Assembly: GCF_026004055.1 (NCBI RefSeq)
Contig: NZ_BPIJ01000002.1
Coordinates: forward strand, 621,803 to 685,802
Direction of reading: 5' to 3'
Length of the DNA: 64,000 nucleotides
Origin: Meiothermus sp.
Lineage (GTDB): Bacteria; Deinococcota; Deinococci; Deinococcales; Thermaceae
Part shown: one piece after another, positions 1 to 8,391 of the stretch
Layout: each line of letters starts with the position of its first letter
Numbering within the stretch: the stretch's first letter is position 1
Translations under genes and position numbers: made by a program
Notes under the pieces: model-generated
The model's database searches: none
The model's input: only the letters and a program-made list of their open reading frames with translations
Told to the model about the DNA's origin: nothing

Positions 1-535
1 GGAGGGCCAAGAGCGATACCGCCGCCATGATCCAGCTGGCCTCGCGCCAGCCCAGCCCGCTGGCCCAGAAAACCAGGGCCGGGATGAAGATAAGCTGCCC
101 CGCCGAGGTGGCCGCCCCAAAGATGCCCGTCACCAGACCCCGGTGCTGGATAAACCAGCGGTTGGCTACCGTGGCCCCCAGCACCCCGCCCACCACCCCG
201 GTGGCCACCCCGCTCAGCACCCCCCAGACCAGGTTGAGCTGCCAGACCTGGGTCATCAGGGCGCTCAGGGCCATGCTCAGGGTCATCAGGCCCAGCCCAA
301 ACAGGGTGATGCGTCGGGGCCCAAAGCGATCCATCAGGTAGCCGCTCAAAGGCGCCCCCAGGCCAAAGAGCACCAGCCCAATGGCCGTGGCCAGGGAAAT
401 ACTCTGAATGGCCCAGCCGGTGCTCTCGTGTAGGGGCTGGATCAGAGCCCCCGGCACCGAGCGGTTGCCGGCGGCAATCAGGGTCGCTACCACCGCTACC
501 ACCACCACGATCCAGCCGTAAAAAAGCCTAGGCAT
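1..535 (-). CDS. MFS transporter, N-terminal part (runs off the window)
   Basis: About 178 residues are visible before the gene leaves the window at base 1. The protein starts MPRLFYGWIVVVVAVVAT and continues with alternating hydrophobic segments. After TM2 comes the typical MFS loop (GAPLSGYLMDRFGPRR), where D and the RFGPRR basic cluster match the family signature. It should be a 12-TM inner-membrane carrier; the substrate cannot be read from this part. The ATG overlaps the stop of the nitronate monooxygenase gene by 8 nt, so it is translationally coupled at the end of a four-gene minus-strand operon and may export or import a product related to those enzymes (inference). Confidence 0.85.
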   Translation of the reverse strand, partial: MPRLFYGWIVVVVAVVATLIAAGNRSVPGALIQPLHESTGWAIQSISLATAIGLVLFGLGAPLSGYLMDRFGPRRITLFGLGLMTLSMALSALMTQVWQLNLVWGVLSGVATGVVGGVLGATVANRWFIQHRGLVTGIFGAATSAGQLIFIPALVFWASGLGWREASWIMAAVSLLAL

Positions 536-1592
536 GCAGGGCTCCTTCCAGTCGGTACAGGGCTTCGTGGGTCTCCTGCACCAGCGTTTCTACCAACAAA
601 GCAGCAGGCAGGCTGCGGCACAGACAAGCGGCCTGACCGGCCCAGAGTGACATGAACTCGAGGCGGCCCGCCTTGGCCGCGGCCTGCCGAATCTCGGCGG
701 TGAGGGCGTTTTGGATGGGGTAGGGCGGCACCTGGGCCTCGTAGGGTTGCATCCGCTCGATAAAGGCGTTGCGCAAAGCCCGCGCAGGCCGCCCGGAAAA
801 AGTGCGGGTGACCACGGTGGGGTCGCCTTTGGTTTGCAAAAGAGCTTGTTTGAAAAGGGGATGGATGCCCGCCTCCGGGCAGGTCAGAAAGGCCGTGCCC
901 ATCTGTACTGCCGAGGCCCCCAGGAGCAAGGCTGCGGCAATCCCCCGCCCGTCCATAATGCCCCCGGCGGCAATGACGGGAATCTTGACCGCCTCCACCA
1001 CCTGTGGCAGCAGGGCCAGAATGCCGGTCATGGCGTGCTCGAAGGGCCCGATAAAGGTGCCCCGGTGGCCCCCGGCCTCGGCCCCCTGGGCGCAGAGGTA
1101 GTCGGCCCCGGCCTCTTGCCAGGCCATAGCCTCGGCCACGTGGGTGGCGGTGCCGATAACCTTACAGCCCGCCTGGTGCAAGCGTTCTACCTGGCGAGCG
1201 GGCAGAAGGTCGAAGTGGAAGCTCACCACCGGGGGCTTTTCTTCCAGGAGCACCTCGAGCTGCGCTTCAAAGTCCTCGCTGAACTTCACAGGCGCCTTCC
1301 CCGGCGGCAGGCCCAACTCGGCCCGGATGGGTTGCAAGCGCTCCATAGCCGCTTCTAGTTCAGCCTGGGCTACCGCCACCGGCTTCAGCACGAACAGGTT
1401 GACACTAAAGGGCCGGTCGGTCAGGGTGCGAATCTTACGGATTTCCTCGCGGAGTTTCTCGGGCGAGAGCATCACCCCCGCCAGCGAGCCCAGCCCTCCG
1501 GCGTTGGAGACCGCTGCCACCAGCTCCGGCGTGGTGGCCCCACCGGCCATGGGGGCCTGAAGGATGGGGTGGGGGGTCAGGGTATAGGGCAT
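528..1592 (-). CDS. Nitronate monooxygenase (2-nitropropane dioxygenase family)
   Basis: This 354-residue TIM-barrel flavoenzyme would oxidise alkyl nitronates with O2 using FMN. Visible features are the N-terminal QAPMAGG (residues 12-18), the AQGAEAGGHRG block (168-178) with the family's catalytic histidine at about 176, and the FMN-phosphate-binding AAGGIMDGRG (208-217) followed by GASAVQMGTAFL. Length is normal for the family. It lies 12 bp after the EamA transporter gene and overlaps the MFS gene by 8 nt, so it is mid-operon. Propionate 3-nitronate or another toxic nitronate is the usual substrate of this family; the real one here is unknown. A TAGAAT hexamer sits 5 nt before the ATG and could be an internal promoter. 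Confidence 0.9.
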   Translation of the reverse strand: MPYTLTPHPILQAPMAGGATTPELVAAVSNAGGLGSLAGVMLSPEKLREEIRKIRTLTDRPFSVNLFVLKPVAVAQAELEAAMERLQPIRAELGLPPGKAPVKFSEDFEAQLEVLLEEKPPVVSFHFDLLPARQVERLHQAGCKVIGTATHVAEAMAWQEAGADYLCAQGAEAGGHRGTFIGPFEHAMTGILALLPQVVEAVKIPVIAAGGIMDGRGIAAALLLGASAVQMGTAFLTCPEAGIHPLFKQALLQTKGDPTVVTRTFSGRPARALRNAFIERMQPYEAQVPPYPIQNALTAEIRQAAAKAGRLEFMSLWAGQAACLCRSLPAALLVETLVQETHEALYRLEGALHA

Positions 1593-1604
1593 GCCGGATT
1601 CTAC

Positions 1605-2486
1605 TCACTTCCGCACCACTGCGACCAGCGCCACCCCCAGCAAAATGATGGGCAGGGCGATAAAGGTGTAGATGTCCAGTTTCTCGTGGGCAATGAAAAC
1701 CCCCAGCAGCACCGCCACCACCGGGTTTACATAGGCGTAGCTGGTGGCCAGGGCCGGGCGCACGGTATCGAGCAGGTAGGTAAAAGCGCTGTAAGCTATC
1801 AGGGAACCGAACACCGTGAGGTACAGCAAGGCCAGGATAGCCCCCAGGCCCGGCATCTGGGTCATGCGCTCGCCCAGGAAGAGACTCAGGCCCAGCAGAA
1901 AAAGCCCACCGGTTAGCATCTGGGCAGCCGAGGCCATCAGCCCGCCCGGCAGGGGAAGGTGGCGGCTCCAGGCCGTGCCAAAGGCCCAGCACAAAGGTGC
2001 ACAGGCCAGGATGAGCGTGGCCACCGGGTTGGAGCGCAGGGAGCCCTCGAGCGAGAGCAACACCACCCCGCCAAACCCCACCAAAAGCCCCACCCACTCG
2101 GTTTTGTGCGGCCAGCGGCCCCACAAGCCCATGAACAGCACCACCAGCAAGGGGGTAGCGGCGGGGAAAATGGCGGTGAGGCTCGAGGCCACCCCCAGCG
2201 AGGAAGCCAGCATCACCCCACCCATGCCACCCCCCATCAGCAGAATGCCTACCCGAGCGGCACCCCCCCACTCCGCAGGCGTGGGAGCAGGCAGCCCGCG
2301 CCGGCGTAAAAACACAAACAGCAGCCCACCCGCCACCAAAAAGCGAATCGCACTGCCCAAGAAAGGAGGAAAGCCCTGCACAGCGTAGTGGATGGCCAGA
2401 TAGGTCGAGCTCCAGATGAAGTACAGCGCCAGGAGCGCCAGCAGCACCAGGGGCGGGGGGTAGGGGCGAGCCAGGCTTGGCTGCAC
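1605..2486 (-). CDS. EamA/DMT family transporter
   Basis: The 293-residue protein has about ten hydrophobic segments in two EamA repeats (roughly residues 14-145 and 160-290), starting with YFIWSSTYLAIHY, typical of the YedA/RhaT-like drug/metabolite exporter group. It would sit in the inner membrane; substrates in this family are amino acids or other small metabolites and cannot be assigned here. The start codon is GTG at 2486, only 2 nt after the stop of the isochorismatase-family gene, so the two are co-transcribed and probably coupled. Confidence 0.88.
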   Translation of the reverse strand: MQPSLARPYPPPLVLLALLALYFIWSSTYLAIHYAVQGFPPFLGSAIRFLVAGGLLFVFLRRRGLPAPTPAEWGGAARVGILLMGGGMGGVMLASSLGVASSLTAIFPAATPLLVVLFMGLWGRWPHKTEWVGLLVGFGGVVLLSLEGSLRSNPVATLILACAPLCWAFGTAWSRHLPLPGGLMASAAQMLTGGLFLLGLSLFLGERMTQMPGLGAILALLYLTVFGSLIAYSAFTYLLDTVRPALATSYAYVNPVVAVLLGVFIAHEKLDIYTFIALPIILLGVALVAVVRK

Positions 2487-2488
2487 CG

Positions 2489-3046
2489 TTACAATCCGTT
2501 TCTTTCCAGGGCTTCTTGGGTGCTGATCACCGTGCAGAACTCCCCATCCAGGCTCGCTAGATTGACTTGGTGCACCATCTCTGCCGGGATGACCTCGCCT
2601 CTTGGCCTTGGCTTGTCAAAGGTGGCGCAGGCATCCCCTACCAGCCACACCTCGAAGCCCAGGTTGCCGGCCATGCGCACGGTGGTAGAGACGCAGTGGT
2701 CGGTGGTCAGGCCCGCCACCACCAGGCGGGCGATGCCCTTCTGGCGCAGGTAGGCCTCGAGGTCGGTGCCGATAAAGGCGCTGTTGACGGTTTTGGCAAA
2801 GATGGGCTCCCCGTCCAGGGGACGAGCCTCGGGCTTGAAGTCGTGGCCGGGCTGACCGGGGCGTAGCGGCGAGGTGGGGCGAAGCGAGTGGTGCTGAACA
2901 TGCAGAACCGGTATCCCGGCCCGCCGGAAGCCCTCCAGCAAAGCAGCCACATTGGATTCAAACAAGGGATTGTTGCGCGGGCCCCAGTAGGCCGTATTGT
3001 CGAGCCCTTGTTGGATGTCTACCAGCAGCAAGGCGGTTTTGGACAC
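2489..3046 (-). CDS. Isochorismatase-family cysteine hydrolase
   Basis: 185 residues, cytosolic. The Asp-Lys-Cys triad of the family is visible: D10 in LLLVDIQQG, K85 in FAKTVNSAF and C118 in TTDHCVSTTVR, the last in the usual cis-peptide context. These enzymes hydrolyse amides or vinyl ethers such as nicotinamide, N-carbamoyl compounds or isochorismate; nothing in the sequence fixes the substrate. The start is GTG at 3046, preceded by AAAGGGG as ribosome binding site and a TTTATAT -10-like box. It is the first gene of a minus-strand operon (hydrolase, EamA, nitronate monooxygenase, MFS) and is divergent from the Lrp-type regulator at 3251, a plausible local regulator (inference). Confidence 0.88.
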   Translation of the reverse strand: MSKTALLLVDIQQGLDNTAYWGPRNNPLFESNVAALLEGFRRAGIPVLHVQHHSLRPTSPLRPGQPGHDFKPEARPLDGEPIFAKTVNSAFIGTDLEAYLRQKGIARLVVAGLTTDHCVSTTVRMAGNLGFEVWLVGDACATFDKPRPRGEVIPAEMVHQVNLASLDGEFCTVISTQEALERNGL

Positions 3047-3250
3047 GGTACGCCCCTTTCATATAAAGCACCAGAATAACTCAACCTGAGCCAGAAAGGG
3101 ATCGGCTAAAGCGTGCCTGCGGAGGATGACAGGCGGTGGCTCAGGTTGAGGGTCTGGAGGTATTCCCCGGTTTGGGGGAATAATCCAATGATATACGCTT
3201 ATATGTCTATTTGTCCATATAGTATTTGTTCTTTTGTTATCATACCGAAT

Positions 3251-3724
3251 ATGGTTCGGTTAGATGGCCGCGATAAAGCTATTTTGCTCGAGCTTCAACA
3301 GGAAAGCCGGCTTTCCTATGCTGAAATTGGTCACCGGGTGGGGCTTTCCCCGGCAGCTGTGCATGACCGGGTGAAAAAACTCGAGCGCAAGGGGGTCATC
3401 CGGGCGTATAAAATTCAGGTCAACCCCGAAGCCTTGGGCCTCAAACTGACGGCCTTTGTGGCCATCCGACTCGACCACAACTTCACCGGAAGGGAAATTC
3501 AACCTGGCCTCGAGCAGTTCCCCCAGATTGAGGAGATGCACAGCATCGCAGGGGAAACCGACCTCCTCCTGAAGGTGCGCACCACCGATCCCAAGGCCCT
3601 GGAAGCCCTGATTTATCGCATCAAAGCGGTGCCTGGGGTGGCCCGCATTACCTCCACCATCGTGCTCTCGACGGCCCTGGAAGGCCGCCCGTTGGTTCCT
3701 GAGGAAAGTGAAGAACCTCGTTAG
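3251..3724 (+). CDS. Lrp/AsnC family transcriptional regulator
   Basis: 157 residues starting MVRLDGRDKAILLELQQ. The N-terminal winged helix-turn-helix (residues 5-60) has the family pattern LSYAEIGHRVGLSPAAVHDR; the C-terminal RAM/effector domain covers about 65-145 with the GETDLLLKVRT segment. Such proteins form octamers or hexadecamers and respond to amino acids. I chose the ATG at 3251 because the frame upstream is AT-rich and unlike an Lrp protein, and because TATCAT lies 7 nt before this ATG, a leaderless-type promoter. Its divergent position next to the 3046 operon suggests it controls that operon. Confidence 0.88.
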   Translation: MVRLDGRDKAILLELQQESRLSYAEIGHRVGLSPAAVHDRVKKLERKGVIRAYKIQVNPEALGLKLTAFVAIRLDHNFTGREIQPGLEQFPQIEEMHSIAGETDLLLKVRTTDPKALEALIYRIKAVPGVARITSTIVLSTALEGRPLVPEESEEPR

Positions 3725-3792
3725 AGAAAAGGGGTATAGGGAAGTGTCCCGGCTAACGTTTACATTCGGGGTCTGGGGCTAGACTCGGAGCT

Positions 3793-4440
3793 ATGAGAGA
3801 GCGCATGTACGCCATTACCACGCCCGAAGAGGCCGATGCCTTCATCGAAAGCACGGCCGTTACGGCCATCTTCAAAGCGGGCACCTGCCACAAGACCATG
3901 CAGGGTTGGGGCAACGTGGAAAAAGTGTTGCGCGAGCGGCCCGAAATCCCGGTGGGCATCATCAAGGTGGTGGAGCATCGCCCGGCCTCCAACCGCGTGG
4001 CCGAGCGTACCGGCATCGTGCATCATTCGCCCCAGATCATTCTCTTTCGCAACGGTCAGCCACTCTTTGAGCTCAACAACTGGGACATTACCCTGGAAAA
4101 CCTCGAGCACCTCTTCGGCCAGCACCTTTCGGATGTGAAGGTCGAAAAAGCGCAAGAGGGCGGCAAGAGCAACCTCGAGCCCTACAAGCGCCTGCTGGAT
4201 GCCTACCTGAGCGGGGCCGTCAGCGAACCCCAGTTCACCTGGACATATCTCAATATGTTCCGCGAGGACGCCTCGCTGCGTTCACAGGAGGAGTTCGAGT
4301 TGCTCAACTCACTGTTTGGCAACCCCGACGAACACCACATCCACCCCCGGGCCATCATGCAGTTCGAGCAGGAAAACCCCCAGGCCACGCCCTTGCGCGA
4401 GCGGGCGCAGGCCCTGCGAGCCCAGCTCGATACGCTGTAA
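3793..4440 (+). CDS. YtxJ-like monothiol bacilliredoxin fused to a helical colicin-immunity-like domain
   Basis: 215 residues in two parts. Residues 1-115 form a thioredoxin fold of the YtxJ/DUF2847 monothiol bacilliredoxin type, with a single active-site cysteine in KAGTCHKTM (about residue 32) and a conserved cis-Pro region near HHSPQIILF. This family is tied to bacillithiol redox chemistry. Residues about 125-180 (YKRLLDAYLSGAVSEP, then NMFREDASL and EFELLNSLF) resemble the bacterial self-protective colicin-immunity-like helical domain; that part is from memory and less certain. The window also has a BshB-like gene at 9578, in keeping with bacillithiol use. TAGACT lies 7 nt upstream of the ATG. 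A hairpin terminator follows at 4461. Confidence 0.8.
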   Translation: MRERMYAITTPEEADAFIESTAVTAIFKAGTCHKTMQGWGNVEKVLRERPEIPVGIIKVVEHRPASNRVAERTGIVHHSPQIILFRNGQPLFELNNWDITLENLEHLFGQHLSDVKVEKAQEGGKSNLEPYKRLLDAYLSGAVSEPQFTWTYLNMFREDASLRSQEEFELLNSLFGNPDEHHIHPRAIMQFEQENPQATPLRERAQALRAQLDTL

Positions 4441-4460
4441 ACTCCCGTCTGACATTTTTT

Positions 4461-4489
4461 GAAATCCCCGCCTTCGGTGGCGGGATTTC
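4461..4489 (+). terminator. Hairpin terminator after the bacilliredoxin gene
   Basis: GAAATCCC(C)GCC pairs with GGCGGGATTTC around a TTCGGT loop, with one bulged C. It starts 21 nt after the stop codon. The T-tract downstream is weak (GCATTTCTC), while a run of six T lies just upstream, so it may also stop transcription coming from the other side. Confidence 0.6.
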
Positions 4490-4970
4490 GCATTTCTCAC
4501 TGCATAGTAGGCAGCGCGAATGGCCGAACAGCCTGCAATAAAAACCCCCCTCGTGGTGGGGGGGGGCTGGAATGGGGTTCCTGGCAAAGAATACGGGCAA
4601 AATAGGGCGCCAGGTTATAGGGGCTTGGCCTCGAGGGGTTCCAATGGGAACCTTATGAGCAGGGGTGGCTCGAGGCCAAGCAAGGAGTACGATAGCCACA
4701 ATATGTGTAAAAGATGTGGAAAGGGAGCATTTTGTCTCTTACAGCGCTCTTCACAGACGTGGCCGCCCACGAAAACGAGAAGGGACAAGCAGACGTGCCT
4801 CACCTCGGTGAGGCACGCTTGTCTGCGTTGCGTCTGGGCCAGGTTAGCCACGTTGTGGCTATGGCATAAGCCATTCCCTGGCAGACGCATGTTACGCACT
4901 GGGGCGTGGGCCACGGGTGCTTGGGTTTCGAGCTTCCCGGCGGCCACTGTTCAGTCCAGGGCAAAAGATT
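4490..4970. other. Hairpin-rich non-coding region, candidate structured RNA
   Basis: No credible coding frame. The region is packed with inverted repeats: CCCCCC/GGGGGG at about 4546-4566 with a T-tail on the minus strand; a perfect 13-bp pair GCTTGGCCTCGAG (4623-4635) and CTCGAGGCCAAGC (4669-4681); CGTGCCTCACC/GGTGAGGCACG nested in GACAAG/CTTGTC (about 4785-4825); and TAGCCAC-GTT-GTGGCTA followed by ATGGC-ATAA-GCCAT (about 4844-4874). I recognise no known RNA family. It ends at the 338-bp repeat element. Confidence 0.45.
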
Positions 4971-4975
4971 CTTAG

Positions 4976-5313
4976 TGCTCTGGTAACAAAATACGCAGTA
5001 TGGGGTTTAGCCTTCAGAACGCGCCGTGTCTCGTAAACCTGGGCCTTCGGTGCCTTGCCTGTACGGTCATGCAAAAAGCACCCCACCCCGCTTCGCCCCT
5101 TTCCTCCCCTACTGCGTAGGGGAGGCCAGGTGGGGTGGCTGACCTGGCCCTTCACGCAGCGGATTGGGGGCCTTGCCTGATACCCTCCCCCACCCTCCCT
5201 ACGCGGTAGGGAGGGCGTTTTTAGGCCATCTCGGGGGCCGAAGTGGGATGGAATCTCTACATCGATGTATTCGGTGTGCGGTACATAACTTCGGAAATTT
5301 AGTTACCAGACCA
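4976..5313 (+). mobile_element. 338-bp MITE-like element, copy 1
   Basis: Nearly identical to the copy at 34043-34380 (I see three or four substitutions). The ends are TGCTCTGGTAAC and GTTACCAGACCA, an imperfect 12-bp terminal inverted repeat; the other copy has a perfect one. Flanks read CTTAG on the left and ATTAG on the right, a possible decayed 5-bp target duplication. Inside are two internal palindromes, CCTCCCCTACTGCGTAGGGGAGG and CCCTCCCTACGCGGTAGGGAGGG (each shown here as one hairpin), and no open frame able to encode a transposase, so it would be moved in trans if mobile. Confidence 0.8.
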
Positions 5314-5404
5314 ATTAGTCCCCGATGGCTCGATATTTGTGAAGAGCGCTCTAACCCGCCCAAACTACACAAAGCCCGGGGTATTTGTGGCATGTTGAAG
5401 AAAT

Positions 5405-6295
5405 ATGCGCCGGGCCTACTCCACCTCCCACTGCGTTCTCGAGCTCCCCGAGTATCACCCTTTTCCAAAGTACAAGTATGGCGGGGTGGCCGAGGCTCTT
5501 CGGGATGAATTGGACATCCTACCGGCCCCCGCCATTGCCTGGGAAACCCTGGCCCTGGCCCATACCCACGACTACCTGCAAAAGCTCCGCACCGAGGGGC
5601 TGAGCCGCCAGGAGGCCCACAAGGTGGGGCTGCCCTGGACTAAGAGCCTGCTGACCCGGGCTCTGCACGCTGCCGGAGGCACCCTGGCCGCTACCCAGGA
5701 TGCTCTGCAGACCGGCCTGGGCCTCAACCTGGCCGGGGGCACCCACCACGCCTATCCGAGCCGGGCCGAGGGGTACTGTCTTTTCAACGACGTGGCGGTG
5801 GTCATCGCCTATCTGCGGGCCGAGGGCTGGCGCGGCAGGGTTTTGGTGGTAGACCTGGATGCCCACCAGGGCAACGGCACGGCGGTTTTTTTTCAGCGCG
5901 ACCCCCAGGTGTTTACCCTCTCGGTACACGCCCTGCGTAACTACCCCCTCCAGAAGGAGCAGAGCGACCTGGATGTCGGGTTAGACGACGCCACCGGTGA
6001 TGCACAATATCTGGAGGCTCTGGAGCCTGTTCTGGAACAGGCCTTCGCCTTCAAGCCCGACCTGGTCTTCTATAACGCCGGGGTAGATGTGCTACAAAAC
6101 GACCGCTTTGGGCGGCTGGGCCTCAGCTTGCCGGGGCTGGCCGAGCGGGATCGGCGGGTGTTCGCAAAAGTAAAGCAGGCCCACGTGCCCCTGGTGGTGG
6201 TTATGGGTGGCGGCTACAACCGCGACCCCCGCACTACGGTAGCGGGACACGCCCAAACCTACCGGCTGGCGCTCGATGTACTGGGCATTCGTTGA
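5405..6295 (+). CDS. Histone deacetylase-family hydrolase (acetoin utilisation / acetylpolyamine type)
   Basis: 296 residues, a single arginase-fold deacetylase domain. Active-site landmarks are GGTHHA (His114-His115), DLDAHQGNGT with zinc ligands D152 and H154, the third zinc ligand D228 in NAGVDVLQNDRFGRL, and the glycine-rich GGGYNR near the end. Bacterial members deacetylate acetyl-lysine or acetylated small amines such as acetylpolyamines; the polyamine gene speA lies about 54 kb away in the same window but there is no direct link. The gene follows the 338-bp element with a gap of 91 bp, so the element may contribute upstream sequence. No clear Shine-Dalgarno precedes the ATG. Confidence 0.88.
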   Translation: MRRAYSTSHCVLELPEYHPFPKYKYGGVAEALRDELDILPAPAIAWETLALAHTHDYLQKLRTEGLSRQEAHKVGLPWTKSLLTRALHAAGGTLAATQDALQTGLGLNLAGGTHHAYPSRAEGYCLFNDVAVVIAYLRAEGWRGRVLVVDLDAHQGNGTAVFFQRDPQVFTLSVHALRNYPLQKEQSDLDVGLDDATGDAQYLEALEPVLEQAFAFKPDLVFYNAGVDVLQNDRFGRLGLSLPGLAERDRRVFAKVKQAHVPLVVVMGGGYNRDPRTTVAGHAQTYRLALDVLGIR

Positions 6296-6561
6296 GCCCA
6301 GGGCGGCAGGGTGCTTGTGGCCGATAGTCTAGGGTCTATGGCTGATAGCTGAAAGCTGGTCTTGCTCTGCGGCCCTCTAAACTTGGGGGATAATCAGGGT
6401 GCTTGGTGAATCCATGGGTTTGCCCGGCACTTTGCCACCTTGCCCAAAAATCTGAGTGCTTTCTGGCATGCGACATGCGTCCCGAGACCTTTCCATAGCA
6501 AAACACCAGAGACCCATAGACAGGCTGGCAGTCTGTAAAGCCTTTCCCTTAGACTGCCCTT

Positions 6562-7443
6562 ATGCAACCGCCCCGCAGTATTCTTTCCATTCAGAGTTGG
6601 GTCGCCTACGGACACGCCGGCAACGCGGCGGCGGTTTTCCCCTTGCAACGCATGGGCTTCGAGGTCTGGGCCATCCACACCGTGCAGTTCTCCAACCACA
6701 CCGGCTATGGGCAGTGGAAGGGCATGATCATGCCGCCCGAACACCTCAGCGCGGTGGTCGAGGGCATGGCCGAACGCGAGGTGCTGGGACAGTGCGACGC
6801 GGTGCTGTCGGGCTACATGGGCAGCGGCGGCACCGCCGAGGCCATCCTGTCGGCCCTGGCCCGGGTGCGCCAGCTCAACCCCAGGGCGCTCTTTTGTTGC
6901 GATCCGGTGATGGGCGATGAGGGGCGGGGGTTGTTTGTGCGCCCCGAAATTCCCGAGATCATCAAGCACCGGGTGCTACCCCAGGCCGATATCATCACCC
7001 CCAACCAGTTCGAGCTCGAGCTCCTCACCGAGCTTTCCGCCAAGACCTTGCGCGAGGTGCTAGAAGCCGCCCACATCGTGCGGGCCCATATCCACCCGGG
7101 CGGCCCCCGCATCGTGGTGGTGACCAGCATGCTGCGCGAAGGGGCCCCGGAGGGCACCATCGAAACCCTGGCCGTCGCCGACAAGGGGGCCTGGCTGGTA
7201 CGCACCCCCCGCATTCCCCTCGAGCCCCCCCGCAACGGCACCGGCGATGCCATTGCGGCCTTGTTCCTGGGTCATTACCTGAAAACCGGTAACGTGGCGC
7301 TGAGCCTCGAGAACGCGGTCTCGGCCATGTACAACCTGCTCCTGCTCACGCACGAAATGAACACCCGAGAAATTCAACTGATCGCCGCCCAGGAAGAGTA
7401 TGTAAACCCCAGCCGGCGCTTTTCCGCCGAGCAGGTGGCCTAG
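6562..7443 (+). CDS. pdxY: Pyridoxal kinase PdxY
   Basis: 293 residues, ribokinase superfamily. It phosphorylates pyridoxal with ATP to make PLP for salvage of vitamin B6. Visible motifs are the N-terminal [43 protein letters not shown] and the C-terminal catalytic [15 protein letters not shown] with the base Asp in GTGD. Length fits PdxY (about 287). TAGACT lies exactly 6 nt before the ATG with no ribosome binding site, the pattern of a leaderless transcript. It converges on the phospholipase gene, whose stop codon overlaps by 4 nt. Confidence 0.9.
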   Translation: MQPPRSILSIQSWVAYGHAGNAAAVFPLQRMGFEVWAIHTVQFSNHTGYGQWKGMIMPPEHLSAVVEGMAEREVLGQCDAVLSGYMGSGGTAEAILSALARVRQLNPRALFCCDPVMGDEGRGLFVRPEIPEIIKHRVLPQADIITPNQFELELLTELSAKTLREVLEAAHIVRAHIHPGGPRIVVVTSMLREGAPEGTIETLAVADKGAWLVRTPRIPLEPPRNGTGDAIAALFLGHYLKTGNVALSLENAVSAMYNLLLLTHEMNTREIQLIAAQEEYVNPSRRFSAEQVA

Positions 7444-8021
7444 TCGTAGAAGTAGGCCCAGCCCGCCGCACGTACCGCGCTGTAGTACGTATAGGCCGCC
7501 GAGTAGCAGGCTGCCCGGCTCAAGAGGCTTTTGGGCCGGCAGATGCTGTTCATGTTGACCAGGAAGTTGTCGTCGGCCAGGCGCCGTCCGGTCTCGTTGT
7601 AGAGGGTGGGAAACTGGGGAAAGTTGGCGTAGCCAAAGTCGTGCACGTTGCAGGCAGGCCGGAAGGTCTCGCGGTAGCCCAGGCCCAGGCCCTCCGGGGC
7701 CGAGCAGCCGTCGCGGCTCCAGTCGAACTGGGGGTAGCCGGCCCGCGCAGCGTAATAAGCGTCGTAGTTGGCAATACTGCCCAGCGCAATGGTCTGCACC
7801 AGTTGGAGGTCGCCTGCGCTCAGGCTTTCGATGGCCTGGCGGGCGGTGGACAGGTGCTCGAGCGAGGCTTCATAGGCCGCAATCGCCTCGGGCTCGACCC
7901 CCAGTTGGCGCATGTCCTGCAAGATTTCCTGTTCGGTAGGGGTTTCTACCAGGCTAGACTGCCCGCATCCGGCCAGCACCAACAGCAACAACAACCAGCC
8001 CAATCGCCCAATCTTTTGCAT
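7440..8021 (-). CDS. Secreted lipoprotein with prokaryotic phospholipase A2 domain
   Basis: 193 residues. Residues 1-19 are a lipoprotein signal ending LVLAGC, with C19 as the lipidated cysteine. Residues about 98-175 fit the prokaryotic phospholipase A2 family: [17 protein letters not shown], then CNVHDFGY with the His127-Asp128 pair, a further Asp150/151 before [10 protein letters not shown], and several cysteines (106, 124, 161, 172) that can form disulfides. It would hydrolyse the sn-2 ester of phospholipids outside the cytoplasm; a calcium site is usual for the family. The gene is monocistronic and convergent with pdxY. The start has GGAGGTCGGTC upstream. Confidence 0.85.
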   Translation of the reverse strand: MQKIGRLGWLLLLLVLAGCGQSSLVETPTEQEILQDMRQLGVEPEAIAAYEASLEHLSTARQAIESLSAGDLQLVQTIALGSIANYDAYYAARAGYPQFDWSRDGCSAPEGLGLGYRETFRPACNVHDFGYANFPQFPTLYNETGRRLADDNFLVNMNSICRPKSLLSRAACYSAAYTYYSAVRAAGWAYFYD

Positions 8022-8124
8022 GACCGACCTCCTGAAATGATTTGTCTGTACCGCAGCAGGTTGTCGTGAACAGCACTCTCTGAGTCAGCACAAACAGCCT
8101 GAACTTCGGATAACTGCAGTTTAC

Positions 8125-8193
8125 ACCGGATTCAAAAAGATACTCTTCAAAACCAAAAACCCAGAGGCTATCTTTTTGAATCCTAGAGCACTC
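8125..8193. repeat. 69-bp palindromic repeat, copy 1
   Basis: The ends of the core are GGATTCAAAAAGATA (8128-8142) and TATCTTTTTGAATCC (8169-8183), a perfect 15-bp inverted repeat. The same 69 bases occur at 61635-61703 in the opposite orientation with no difference that I can see. It lies between the phospholipase gene and the 8392 gene. Confidence 0.85.
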
Positions 8194-8203
8194 CCTTCGG
8201 TCG

Positions 8204-8237
8204 GGTTAGTTCGTCACCATTCGGTGACGAACTAACC
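8204..8237. promoter_or_regulatory. Perfect 15-bp hairpin with 4-nt loop
   Basis: GGTTAGTTCGTCACC and GGTGACGAACTAACC flank the loop ATTC. No T-tract follows on either strand, so it is not an ordinary terminator; an operator or RNA hairpin is possible. The 370-bp gap between 8022 and 8391 holds this, the 69-bp repeat, and otherwise nothing I can name. Confidence 0.6.
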
Positions 8238-8391
8238 GAATCTGGTATTACACCCCTACGGCAATGGCAACTTAATCCAGGGCCCGACTTTCTCAAACAA
8301 TCCACATAGCGTAACCCTTCCTACACAGTCCAGCACGATTTTCCCCAAATATACAAGCATCGTTTTCGTTCGTAAAAAACGGGGGAGTTAT

